A stretch of DNA of 64,000 bases, taken from Alkalihalobacillus sp. BA299 (GTDB taxonomy: Bacteria > Bacillota > Bacilli > Bacillales > Bacillaceae_F). This document shows positions 27,244-35,994 of the stretch, piece by piece. Where the stretch lies: NCBI RefSeq assembly GCF_017745675.1, contig NZ_JAFLJM010000009.1, positions 140,933-204,932 on the forward strand, given 5' to 3'. The position numbers were made by a program, and so were the translations under genes. The notes under the pieces were generated by a model that saw nothing but the letters and a program-made list of their open reading frames with translations, was not told the DNA's origin and did no database searches. Each line of letters starts with the position of its first letter. The first letter of the stretch is position 1.

Positions 27244-28493
27244 ATGAAAGTCATTGTTTATTCAAGTAAAGGTTGTCCGTATTGTGAAAAGGTAAAAAGT
27301 GCTCTAAAAGAGTGGGGTATTCAGTATGAAGAAAGAAATGTCTCCGTTGTAAAAGAATATTTCGACGAGTTAAGAGAAAAGAAAATTATGGGTACTCCAG
27401 CTACTTATGTTAATGGAAAACTAATTCTCGGTTTTCAAGAGAAAAAGTTTAGAAAAGCACTTGGATTACCATTAGATAGTGAAGAAAAAGTGGAGAGTAA
27501 ATCAACAGAACAAGGTGATGAAGAAATTTTTGCATCAATAACGAAAGAGATTCTTGAGGATGAATATGACTTTGTTATGATTGGTGGCGGTCCTGCTGGT
27601 GCTTCAGCAGCCGTATATAGTGCAAGAGCAAAGCTTAAAACATTGGTATTAGATAAAGCACCTAAAGCTGGCACACTTGCAATTACACATAAAATTGCAA
27701 ACTATCCAGGGATTCGTGGTGAAGTAACAGGCCTTGAACTTTTAGAAGTAATGCAAAAGCAGGCTAAAGATTTTGGAGCGCAATTTGTTCGTACAAATGT
27801 ATTATCTGTAGATTTCTCTGATGAAGTAAAGAAAATCAATATACCAGAAGGAACAATTAAAGCGAAAAGTGTGTTTATTGCAGTCGGAGCAAAAGCGCCG
27901 GGAAGTAAAATTAAAGGTGAAGAAGACTTTACGGGACGCGGGGTAAGTTATTGTTCGACTTGTGATGCCGCATTTTATGAAGGTCGTACAGTGGTAGTTG
28001 CCGGTGATAATGAGGAAGCATTACATGAAGCTGAAATGTTAGCAAAGTTTTGTAAAGAAGTGAGTTTATATTACCGACTGAGAGCGTGAAAGGGGACGCT
28101 AATCTTTTTGAAATAGAGCAGGTAAAAAATGTGAAGATCTATAAAAAACATAGAATTCGTGAAATTAAGGGTAGCGATAGTGTTGAGCAAATAGTAGTAC
28201 AAGATAGTAATCGGCAAGAACAAATATGGGATGTTGATGGTGTTTTCTTATATTTAGGTGGAATGAAGCCAGGAACAGATTTCCTCGGAAATGAAATTGC
28301 TCGAGATTCAGAAGGTTATGTCGTTGTAGACGAATTCCTTCGTACAAATATTGAAGGGGTTTTTGCTGGTGGTGATGCTCGCCGTACTCCGATTAAGCAA
28401 GCAGTTGTATCAGCTGCAGACGGTGCTATTGCGGCAATGGGAGCAGATCAACATGTAAATAAACGATCTAAAATGAGACCTCAATATAGCTAA
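27244..28493 (+). pseudogene. Glutaredoxin-thioredoxin reductase fusion broken by a frameshift
   Basis: The first frame (27244-28089) encodes a glutaredoxin domain (CPYC at residues 10-13, GTPATYVNGK) followed by the FAD domain of a thioredoxin reductase (MIGGGPAGASAAVYSARA) and its redox centre CSTCDA. It hits a stop within the NADPH domain after VSLYYRLRA. Homology resumes one frame back (from about 28077: KGDANLFEIEQVKNVKI) and runs to the normal end (GVFAGGDARRTPIKQAVVSA). A single-base deletion near 28075-28085 explains this. The downstream part has no ribosome binding site and no canonical slippery heptamer is visible. It is either a sequencing error or a recent knockout. GGAGGGG precedes ATG 27244. 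Confidence 0.85.
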
Positions 28494-28652
28494 AATTTTT
28501 CACGTGAATTTATCTTTCTTTTCAATGCTAAGGAAGAAAAACAGCACTCCTATCTTTCCATATTTTTCTGTTATCAAATATAACAAAGATGTAGTTAGAT
28601 AATTATTTTATTATTATAATAATCCTTAATTCAGCTATGTGGAGGGATTATT

Positions 28653-29051
28653 ATGAAGGTTGAAAAAGAAATGATTTTTCCAAAAGGGTTTACGGTGAGA
28701 AAAGTAATAGAGCTTGTAACGGTAAATGAGCGTTTTGCTAGTAAAATTTATTATCATACAGAAAGTCATGAATGTAATGGAAAGAGTTTATTGGGGTTAA
28801 TGTCTTTTATGCTTATGACGAGAATAGGTGAGACTTATACGATTTCGGCTGAAGGTGATGACTCGGACGCAGTGCTGTCATTTTGGTATTCTTTTGTAAA
28901 CCAACTTCATGAAGAAATACCTTTAAGCTACTGGGAGGAAGAGGGTGCCGAAACGGTTCAAGAAGCGATGTGTCATTCCATTTCGTTTTGGAATTCTTCT
29001 GTTCGTTCAGTAGCCCAGTCCTATTTGAAGACAGGAAAAAAAGAAATCTAA
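28653..29051 (+). CDS. HPr-like protein lacking the catalytic histidine
   Basis: A 132-aa protein whose first ~85 residues align with HPr: GKSLLGLMS (43-51) corresponds to the HPr regulatory-serine region LKSIMGVMS and is followed by a TISAEGDDSDAV stretch like ITISAEGADE. Position 15 of HPr (His in GIHARP) is Thr14 here, in GFTVRK; the arginine is kept. So phosphate relay from enzyme I is not possible, but the Ser46 equivalent (Ser45) is present, as in the catabolite co-repressor Crh. A ~45-aa C-terminal extension is unlike HPr or Crh. GGAGGG precedes ATG 28653. A regulatory role is inferred, not shown. Confidence 0.7.
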   Translation: MKVEKEMIFPKGFTVRKVIELVTVNERFASKIYYHTESHECNGKSLLGLMSFMLMTRIGETYTISAEGDDSDAVLSFWYSFVNQLHEEIPLSYWEEEGAETVQEAMCHSISFWNSSVRSVAQSYLKTGKKEI

Positions 29052-29258
29052 ACTTTCGTTTCAGCTTCAATTTAATCTCCAACAATTGCTGACTATAGTA
29101 GTATTGTTTGATAATTAAAAATTGAAAAATATAGAGTGAATAAAATTTTCAGTAAAATTTTGGATTTAAGGCAGGAAAATAAATAAATCGAGAGAAATAG
29201 TATATAATCAACGTGAGCATTTATTAAATATAAGGCTAGAGAACAAATAAAATGAAAC

Positions 29259-29285
29259 AAAGGGAGTCTTTTAAAAGCTCCCTTT
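29259..29285. terminator. Hairpin, probable terminator
   Basis: AAAGGGAG (29259-29266) pairs with CTCCCTTT (29278-29285). It follows the minus-strand gene ending at 29308 and can also fold on the plus strand. Confidence 0.6.
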
Positions 29286-29307
29286 CTTTAACTATTTAGT
29301 ATAACGT

Positions 29308-29559
29308 CTACTTTAGAATTTCTTCATATGGAGCCAAATCAATTTTTTTACTTTTTAACATAGCTACCGCACGTTTTTGCATCGGACCAGGTGAAGCAAG
29401 AATATAGCCTCGAATCACATGATCTTTTGTTACTTCTTCACCATTTGCTAGTTCATTAATTTTTGCTTCAATACCTTTTTTAGCCATCGGTCTAACGAAC
29501 ACAGGAACTGGTGCTAATAATTCTTCTAATAAAGATGTTGCTTCATCATTCCAACTCAC
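29308..29559 (-). CDS. Small PCP_red-like domain protein
   Basis: An 83-aa protein resembling the small C-terminal helical domain of light-independent protochlorophyllide reductase subunits (PVPVFVRPMAKKGIEAKINE, then a VTKDHVIRGY helix). In non-photosynthetic Bacilli such stand-alone domains have no known role. GTG 29559 with AAAGGA about 9 nt upstream is preferred; longer in-frame starts to 29661 would add an unrelated N-terminus that overlaps promoter sequence. No cysteines, so it should not bind an iron-sulfur cluster. Confidence 0.6.
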   Translation of the reverse strand: MSWNDEATSLLEELLAPVPVFVRPMAKKGIEAKINELANGEEVTKDHVIRGYILASPGPMQKRAVAMLKSKKIDLAPYEEILK

Positions 29560-29849
29560 TATTTTCAATCCTTTCAAAACGATAAATTTCAAATCTATTA
29601 TATACATAATTGAAAGCGTATCACAAATTGTAACCTTTTTAAATCTTTCTACGTTCAACATATTAAAGAGATATAGAAATTGGGCATATTTTTGAATAAG
29701 AAAGGGTAAACATGAAACTAAGGATATGTGGACAAGCTATTAATAGTCTTGTATCAAAATGCGCTATGCATTCAATTAACTTTTAGATAGAGAAAAAAAG
29801 ATTAGTGCAAGAGGAAATAGTTATACTTTATTGTTTGGAGGGAATGTGG

Positions 29850-30428
29850 ATGATGAACCATCTTATATTAAAACTTTCCATGATCACGATGATTATTACC
29901 GCCCTTATTTTATCAATGGGATTTGTAAATGAAAAATCAACTCCAGACAGGAGTGACGATGAGGCATTCTCGATAGAAAGTACTGGTGAAACAGGTATTG
30001 TATTAGCTGCGAACAAAGAGGCGGATAATAATATTGTTAGCTTTAACTGGATTGAAAAAGGATTTGATGGCCAGTTAGATCATATAGAATTTCAGCTTGG
30101 GACAGAAAAGGATGAAATACTGTCAAAAAGAGGAAATGCTATTGAGACAGGGTACTATGAAGGTGGAGAATATTTTAGATACGACGATGCAACATTTTTT
30201 ATAAACCCTGATACCGATCGCTTAGTAGCAATTGCGCTGTCTATAGAAGAATATGATTTAAATGGTACGAAGTTAAAAAAAATCTTAGGGACTCCAGATG
30301 TAAGTGAGCGAAATGAAATGGAAGGCCTATGGATGTACGAATACTATTTAGATAAATACACTCTTATGTTTGAAGCTGATAATGAAAATGGAAAAATACT
30401 CTTTGCTTGGTTAAGAGAGAGAGTTTAA
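29850..30428 (+). CDS. Secreted or membrane-anchored protein, DUF4309-like
   Basis: A 193-aa protein with an N-terminal hydrophobic segment (LKLSMITMIITALILSMGFV) acting as signal or anchor, then an acidic linker and a C-terminal domain with IEFQLGTEKDEILSKRGNAI and YFRYDDATFFINPDTDRLVA. This pattern resembles the DUF4309 proteins of Bacillus (YjgB-like), whose role is unknown. GGAGGG lies 7 nt before ATG 29850. It is monocistronic with a strong hairpin behind it. Confidence 0.6.
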   Translation: MMNHLILKLSMITMIITALILSMGFVNEKSTPDRSDDEAFSIESTGETGIVLAANKEADNNIVSFNWIEKGFDGQLDHIEFQLGTEKDEILSKRGNAIETGYYEGGEYFRYDDATFFINPDTDRLVAIALSIEEYDLNGTKLKKILGTPDVSERNEMEGLWMYEYYLDKYTLMFEADNENGKILFAWLRERV

Positions 30429-30433
30429 AATGG

Positions 30434-30478
30434 AACAATAGAATGAATCTAATCATTTAATTCATTCTATTGTTTTAG
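30434..30478 (+). terminator. Terminator after the DUF4309-like gene
   Basis: A 14-bp perfect stem (30434-30447 with 30461-30474, AACAATAGAATGAA/TTCATTCTATTGTT) is followed by TTAG. Confidence 0.7.
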
Positions 30479-30579
30479 TTAGAGCAATTTTAATAGGTAG
30501 AAAAATTCTACCAGATGGATAAAAGACAAACCGTAGTACGTCAAAAATAAGTGTGCTTTAAAGTTTTTTATTTTAAAAT

Positions 30580-31620
30580 TTATTCTGTAATATTTTCAAA
30601 GATAGTGTCAACTTTAGGTGCTTCTTCAATGAGACCAGCAGCCAATAACCAGTCGATTACTTCTTGCCATGATTCTTTGGATTGGCTTCCGAAGCTTTCT
30701 GTCTCTGTTTCCATTTTGGATAAAAGGATTTCTAAGCTTTGCTCTTCGACTTCACGGATAAGAGGGAAGTTTGCTTGGTCTTGATTTGCAAATAAAATGT
30801 CTAAGCTTTCGGTGGGCTCATTTTTCATTTTTTCATACCCTTTTACTGCCGCACGCCAGAACGCTTCGATATCGTCACGTTTCGCTTCTAAATTGTCTTC
30901 GTTTGTGACAATGACTAACTCATAATATGAAGGTACACCGTAATCAACAGGGTTAAAATAGCGAATGTCATGTCCTTGGTGCTTTAATACAGGATACTCA
31001 TGATTAATATAAGTTCCTATTACAGCATCGACACGCTCGCTAACGATCGATGAACCTAACTCAAAACCGACATCCATTAAATTTACCTGCTCGTAATCTC
31101 CGCCGTCAGCTTCCACCATTGATTTTAAAATCGGTTCATTTACAGGAATTCCAGGGTAACCAACTGTTTTTCCTTCTAAGTCTGATGGTGACTCTATTTC
31201 ACTGTCTGCCATAACCATCATATGGTTTAAAGGAGACCGAACGACCGCTGCGATCGAAACAACAGGAACATCTTTTGTACGAGCCATAATAACATCTGGT
31301 TGATAAGTAATTCCAAGTGTTACGCCACCTGATGCTGCTAAATTAATCGGGTCTGTTGGATTAGCAGGGAAAACGATATTAACATCTAACCCTTCTTCTT
31401 CAAAATACCCTTCTTCTAACGCAGCATATAAATAAGAATGAACAGCATTTGGATACCAGTCGAGCATAATGTCGATGCTCGTTAATTCTTCTGTATCAGG
31501 TGCTTCAGGAGTGTCTCCTCCTGCTGTTTCTTCTAGTTTCTCTTGTTGCGGGTCTGCTCCGCAAGCAGCTAAATTAAATGCTGTTACAAGAGATAGGACG
31601 AACATTGATAGTTTTTTCAT
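30580..31620 (-). CDS. thiY: Thiamin pyrimidine precursor ABC transporter binding lipoprotein
   Basis: A 346-aa NMT1/THI5-like binding lipoprotein (lipobox FNLAAC near residue 20). The family signature IDIMLDWYPNAVHSYLYAAL is present. ThiY binds N-formyl-4-amino-5-aminomethyl-2-methylpyrimidine, a thiamin breakdown product. GGAGG lies 8 nt before ATG 31620, and the start overlaps the thiX stop as ATGA. Last gene of the riboswitch-controlled salvage operon. Confidence 0.9.
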   Translation of the reverse strand: MKKLSMFVLSLVTAFNLAACGADPQQEKLEETAGGDTPEAPDTEELTSIDIMLDWYPNAVHSYLYAALEEGYFEEEGLDVNIVFPANPTDPINLAASGGVTLGITYQPDVIMARTKDVPVVSIAAVVRSPLNHMMVMADSEIESPSDLEGKTVGYPGIPVNEPILKSMVEADGGDYEQVNLMDVGFELGSSIVSERVDAVIGTYINHEYPVLKHQGHDIRYFNPVDYGVPSYYELVIVTNEDNLEAKRDDIEAFWRAAVKGYEKMKNEPTESLDILFANQDQANFPLIREVEEQSLEILLSKMETETESFGSQSKESWQEVIDWLLAAGLIEEAPKVDTIFENITE

Positions 31621-32369
31621 AATTTTTTCCTCCATTTAAGTAAGTATGTTTCTATTGTTTTGACTAATAAAAATAATGTAATTCCTAGGATTGATAGCCA
31701 AACGATTGGTGCAAAAACGCCTGCACCATCAAACTGTGTCATCATCCTGCGACTAAAATAACCTAAGCCCGCATTAGCCCCTAACCATTCCCCGATTGCT
31801 GCCCCAATAACACTTAAAGTGACAGCAACCTTTAGACCTGAAAAAAAGTAAGGTAGCGCGGTCGGTACTTGAACTTTAAAAAACGTTTGCCAACGGCTTG
31901 CTCCCATTGTACGTAATAAGTCGATATGGTCTTTGCTCGTTGACCTGAGGCCATCGAATGCGCCAATGGTTATTGGAAAAAACGTAATAAGTATTGTAAC
32001 AACAACCTTACTCCAAATCGTATAACCAAACCACAAGACAAATATCGGCGCTAAAGCAATAATTGGAATCGTTTGTGAGGCAATTACAAGCGGAAAAAAC
32101 GCTTTTTCTGCTATTGGACTCATATTCATCCATACTGCTAATGCAACCCCAAACCCAATTGATATAAATAAACCAATCAGAACAACTTCTAACGTTGCCA
32201 ATAAATGTACTTTGAAGAGTACATTGTGCAGTTCCACCATTTTTACTATTATGAGCGTTGGTGAAGGGAGTATAAATGGTTTATTCACTTGAATAGCACT
32301 TAACTCCCAACCTAGAAAGATGATGAGTAAAAGAATGATAGAGCTCGTATAATACTTTATTTGTTTCAT
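31617..32369 (-). CDS. thiX: Thiamin pyrimidine precursor ABC transporter permease
   Basis: A 250-aa SsuC/TauC-type permease with about six membrane segments and an EAA-type loop (LLRTMGASRWQTFFKVQVPT). It overlaps thiZ upstream (ATGA) and thiY downstream by 4 bp each, so the three are translated together. With ThiY and ThiZ it should import the aminopyrimidine salvaged from degraded thiamin. Confidence 0.9.
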   Translation of the reverse strand: MKQIKYYTSSIILLLIIFLGWELSAIQVNKPFILPSPTLIIVKMVELHNVLFKVHLLATLEVVLIGLFISIGFGVALAVWMNMSPIAEKAFFPLVIASQTIPIIALAPIFVLWFGYTIWSKVVVTILITFFPITIGAFDGLRSTSKDHIDLLRTMGASRWQTFFKVQVPTALPYFFSGLKVAVTLSVIGAAIGEWLGANAGLGYFSRRMMTQFDGAGVFAPIVWLSILGITLFLLVKTIETYLLKWRKKL

Positions 32370-33145
32370 AGCTTCACCTGCTGGCGTAATTCGTGAAGTA
32401 AATCACTTTTTATTTTTGTAAGCTCAGGCGATAGTAAGTCTTCGACTTTTCTTGGACGAGATAGTGGAACTTGTATCTCTTTAAAGGTTGTAAGTGGTGA
32501 CTGAGAGAAAAGAAAAACTCGATCTGACAAAAATAAAGCTTCGTCCACATCATGAGTAATAAAAATGACAGTTTTCTCAAGCTTTTCCCATTGTTCTAAC
32601 AGCCATTCTTGCATAGATAAACGTGTAACGGCATCAAGTGCACTAAACGGTTCATCAAGAAGCAAGAGGTTTCCACCACCAAGCATCGCTCGCAGGAAGG
32701 AAACTCGTTGTCTCATTCCACCTGAAAGTTGGTGGGGGTAGTTATTTTCGTAGCCTTTTAAGCCAAACTCTTCAAGTAACCGAAGGACATAATCTTTTTT
32801 ATTTTTTTTAGTAAAGCCATTAATTTCAAGTGGGAGAAAAGCATTGTCAAGAATGTTACGCCAATCAAGAAGCATATCCTGTTGCGGCATATAACCGACC
32901 TTGCCTAAACGCTTTGTTTCCTCTTTTCCATAAAGAGCGATCGTCCCTTTGGTTGGTTGTTCTAGACCTGTTATTAGCCGGAAAATTGTACTTTTCCCCG
33001 ATCCGCTTGGACCTAATAAGCTTACAAACTCGCCACTTCTAATCGTAATAGATAACTTATCAAGAATAAGAACAGACTTTTCTTGCTTTTTGCCTTTGTA
33101 GGAAAATGAAACATGGTCAAACGAGAGAACGTTATTGTTCGTCAT
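32366..33145 (-). CDS. thiZ: Thiamin pyrimidine precursor ABC transporter ATPase
   Basis: A 259-aa ABC ATPase: Walker A LLGPSGSGKST, Q-loop YMPQQDMLLDWRN, signature LSGGMRQR, Walker B LLLLDEP, H-loop ITHDVDEAL. ATG 33145 (MTNNNVLSF) is chosen; it overlaps the end of tenA by 14 bp in another frame, and the upstream extension lies wholly inside tenA. Energises the ThiXY transporter. Confidence 0.9.
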   Translation of the reverse strand: MTNNNVLSFDHVSFSYKGKKQEKSVLILDKLSITIRSGEFVSLLGPSGSGKSTIFRLITGLEQPTKGTIALYGKEETKRLGKVGYMPQQDMLLDWRNILDNAFLPLEINGFTKKNKKDYVLRLLEEFGLKGYENNYPHQLSGGMRQRVSFLRAMLGGGNLLLLDEPFSALDAVTRLSMQEWLLEQWEKLEKTVIFITHDVDEALFLSDRVFLFSQSPLTTFKEIQVPLSRPRKVEDLLSPELTKIKSDLLHELRQQVKL

Positions 33146-33812
33146 CTGTCGGCCACATCTCCAGATTGAAAGACATATCCCAGAACATATACTCATAGCG
33201 GCTTGTATTCAAGAAAATTTCTTCGAGCTTTGTAAGTTCAGCTTCCGTTTTTCCTTCAGCTAATTGATTCATTAATGTAATTAACCAGTCTGCTAATTCT
33301 CCAAATTCTTCTGAGGCATACATTTGGACCCATTCGCCATATGTTTCATTCTCAAGAGCACCAGGGATTTTACTAAGTTCAGTTCCAATTTCATAATAGC
33401 TCCAAGTGCATGGAAGTACAGCTGCAACAAGGTCTACTAAAGACCCACGCTGAGATACGTTTAGCATATAACCGCTATAAGCCAACGTAATTGGGGCAGC
33501 TTTTGTGGTTTCAAGCTCCTCTTCACTAATGCCAAGGCGTTTAGCGTATTGTCTGTGTAAGTTCATTTCTACGTTTAAAGTAGAGTTAAGTAATTTAGCG
33601 AAAGTAGACATCGTTTTAAGGTCGCTTCCTTTTAGGCTACCTAAAGCAAATAATCGGGCATAATCAATTAAGTATAAGTAGTCTTGGCGCATGAAAAATT
33701 TAAATTTTGCAATGTCTAACGTACCATGTCCAATTCCTTGAACAAATGGATGACTATGGTTTTTGTTCCATATAGGTTTTGCTTTTTCATATAAACGGTC
33801 TGTAAATAGCAT
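33132..33812 (-). CDS. tenA: Aminopyrimidine aminohydrolase (thiaminase II)
   Basis: A 226-aa TenA protein. The conserved Asp in MRQDYLYLIDYARLF, the nucleophilic Cys in LPCTWSYYEIG and the late Glu in the FWDMSFNLEMW region match the TenA active site. It hydrolyses aminopyrimidine to HMP in thiamin salvage. Second gene of the operon, 27 bp after ylmB and overlapping thiZ. Confidence 0.93.
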   Translation of the reverse strand: MLFTDRLYEKAKPIWNKNHSHPFVQGIGHGTLDIAKFKFFMRQDYLYLIDYARLFALGSLKGSDLKTMSTFAKLLNSTLNVEMNLHRQYAKRLGISEEELETTKAAPITLAYSGYMLNVSQRGSLVDLVAAVLPCTWSYYEIGTELSKIPGALENETYGEWVQMYASEEFGELADWLITLMNQLAEGKTEAELTKLEEIFLNTSRYEYMFWDMSFNLEMWPTDDEQ

Positions 33813-33839
33813 AAATAATCACTCCTTAGGTTTTCTTGT

Positions 33840-35132
33840 CTAGCTCTGTGCATCTTCTTTTCTTGTATGACACCAATCGTAAATAAATTTTGTCATAACT
33901 TTTGTAAATTGAACGAGTTCGTCAATGGAAAGCTGTTCATTGACTGCATGTGCATGCTCAAGTTTCCCAGGACCATAGATGACAGTTGGAATACCTGCTT
34001 GACCAAGCCAGCCACCGTCTGTGACGGTAGGAGACATGCCGATTGTTACTTTTTCTTGGAATACATCACTATGAACATTTGCAAGTGTACGTAATCCAGC
34101 ATGATTCTCATCTATAGCTAAAGAAGGAAAGATTTCACCCCGATCTTCAATCATTGATGAACCTCCCCACCGAAATGTAGGTTGGTTTTCGCATAACCAT
34201 GGATCTGCTTTAGCCACATTAAGGATATGCTCCTCAATTTCTTTAGCGATTTCCTCATGGTTTTCATTAGGATAAAAATGAACGGTAATCCAAAGGGCGC
34301 AACGGTCGGCAACAAAGGCAGCATGACGTCCTCCTTCAATTACAGCAGGATTGATTGTTGTCATACCCGCAGGAAAACCAGGATATGCTTTCGTAACCGC
34401 CCAATGTTGTTCAAGTTCTTTTAGTCCTTGAATAATTTTTGTCATTTTCTCTATCGCACTTGCACCAAATAAACCTCCACCGGCATGAATCATACTGCGA
34501 CGGTTAGCATCATGAAATGTTTGTGGACTTTGGATAGTAATCCAACCAGTTATAACACCGCCTTGACCTTGGATTTGGCAGTTGCTTGTATCTACGACCA
34601 CGGCAAAATCAGCCTCATACCCTTTTTTACAACACTCAAGTGTTCCTGCCTCACCAACTTCTTCACCAATTACCGATTGAAAGGTTAGTTTTCCTGGAAG
34701 GGCTATACCAGCTTCTTTTAGTAGCTTTATGGCAAAAAGGGAACCAGCGAGCCCGCCTTTCATATCTGCAGCCCCTCGCCCATATAGGGTGTTTTCTTTA
34801 ATAATAGGTGAGAATGGATCTTGATCCCATTGTTCTCCTTCTTCTACCGAAGCAACATCAATATGTCCATTTATAAGTAGGCTTTTGTATTCGTTTGAAT
34901 TTGATCCTGAAAGAACACCTACGACATTCGGATCCCCTTCATATACATCCCATTTGTCAATAGAAAAGCCTAAATCTTTTAAGTATGTAGAAATGAAAGC
35001 TTGAGCTTCTTCTGTGTTTCGTGCGGGTGGACTTGGCGTTTTAAAACGGATTAATGTGCTAGCTAACTCAATCAGTTCTGATTTTCTTTCATCGACCTGT
35101 TCGAGTAGTGAAGTTAACGCTGTTTCAGTCAT
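33840..35132 (-). CDS. ylmB: N-formyl-4-amino-5-aminomethyl-2-methylpyrimidine deformylase
   Basis: A 430-aa M20-type metallohydrolase (acetylornithine deacetylase/ArgE family): [31 protein letters not shown] and the late [15 protein letters not shown] carry the zinc ligands. In this operon, with TenA and ThiXYZ behind a TPP riboswitch, it is very likely the deformylase YlmB, not an arginine enzyme. AAAGGAG lies about 10 nt before ATG 35132. It is the first gene after the riboswitch. Confidence 0.9.
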   Translation of the reverse strand: MTETALTSLLEQVDERKSELIELASTLIRFKTPSPPARNTEEAQAFISTYLKDLGFSIDKWDVYEGDPNVVGVLSGSNSNEYKSLLINGHIDVASVEEGEQWDQDPFSPIIKENTLYGRGAADMKGGLAGSLFAIKLLKEAGIALPGKLTFQSVIGEEVGEAGTLECCKKGYEADFAVVVDTSNCQIQGQGGVITGWITIQSPQTFHDANRRSMIHAGGGLFGASAIEKMTKIIQGLKELEQHWAVTKAYPGFPAGMTTINPAVIEGGRHAAFVADRCALWITVHFYPNENHEEIAKEIEEHILNVAKADPWLCENQPTFRWGGSSMIEDRGEIFPSLAIDENHAGLRTLANVHSDVFQEKVTIGMSPTVTDGGWLGQAGIPTVIYGPGKLEHAHAVNEQLSIDELVQFTKVMTKFIYDWCHTRKEDAQS

Positions 35133-35160
35133 GTTTCTCACTCCTTTCAAAGTTTAGCTA

Positions 35161-35194
35161 TAAAAAAGCCACTTCCCAATAAAAGGAAGTGGCT
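35161..35194 (-). terminator. Riboswitch-controlled intrinsic terminator
   Basis: On the minus strand AGCCACTTCC pairs with GGAAGTGGCT and TTTTTTA follows, 30 nt before ylmB. The CCACTTCC arm and the preceding GACTAT can instead pair with GGAAGTGG-ATAGTC at the aptamer 3' end, a clear antiterminator. Confidence 0.85.
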
Positions 35195-35255
35195 GAATAG
35201 TCAGTAGCTTAAATGTGATCATATAGGAAATTACGTTTTTCCTATGTTCCGACTA

Positions 35256-35345
35256 TCCACTTCCCTCCGCTAGTATTATCTAGATCAGGTTCAAGGGTTT
35301 AGGCAAAAGGCCAATCTCAGCTTTATGGAAAGCACCCCTAGTGGA
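35256..35345 (-). promoter_or_regulatory. TPP (thi-box) riboswitch
   Basis: The minus strand carries the conserved thi box: GGGGTGC near the 5' side, GCTGAGA, and ACCTGATCTAGATAATACTA then GCGGAGGGAAGTGG on the 3' side. P1 is formed by TCCACT (5') and AGTGGA (3'). It precedes the ylmB-tenA-thiZXY operon and, with the terminator downstream, should stop transcription when thiamin pyrophosphate is bound. Confidence 0.95.
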
Positions 35346-35994
35346 TTGATTCAATTAACTATTAATCTTTATACCTTGAGTAACAAGTTATCACACTTAT
35401 AGGGGAATCTCAACAAAAAAACCTAAAAATAATCACATTAAACTTACAACTGTTTCATAACAGATTTTTATATAAAGAGTATTAATAAAACAGAGAGGGA
35501 GTAAAGAAATAGTTTCCAAGTTTAGCCTAATAATCAATTTAAATGAAATAATAACGTTTTTACGGAATTTAGCGTAGTTTTGAAAGGTATTGGTTTGAGA
35601 AGAGATTTCTGTTTATAATCCTCTATAGAACCAGGAAAGAGTATGTGCATTTCATTGTAACCAACAACATTTATTGAATATATATTTAATAAATTGAAAA
35701 TTTAAATTTTTTAAAATAGGCAAAAAAAGCGAAAAAAATAGTTGTGTTTTTTATTTATCTGTTATATTATAAAGTCACAAACAACAAACTGTAATAATAC
35801 AGATGAGAAAAACAGCAAAGAAAAGGGATCAATGAAAGAAAGGGTGATTGAGGACAATTACATATCTAAATCGAGTTGAAATCTTATTTAACACTTAATC
35901 TTTGAAACTACTTTTTAATTAGGAGTATCACACCTGGATATTTGACAGCTCAATCACTAAAAAAAAATTTATTAAGAAAAGGGAGATGGAGATT
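35346..35994 (+). promoter_or_regulatory. Long leader of isocitrate lyase with candidate promoter
   Basis: No gene is seen in this ~650-bp AT-rich stretch. TTGTGT (35742-35747) and TATTAT (35765-35770), 17 bp apart, form a plausible promoter, giving a ~215-nt leader. In the leader a 15-codon frame (MKERVIEDNYISKSS, 35832-35879) follows AAAAGGGATCA, and GTGATTGAG (35844-35852) is complementary to CTCAATCAC (35949-35957). The leader may fold or be translated; no known riboswitch is recognised. Confidence 0.4.

Noticed and set aside
28075..28092. Programmed -1 frameshift in the Grx-TrxR fusion
   Set aside because: No slippery heptamer or downstream pseudoknot is visible; a simple indel is more likely.
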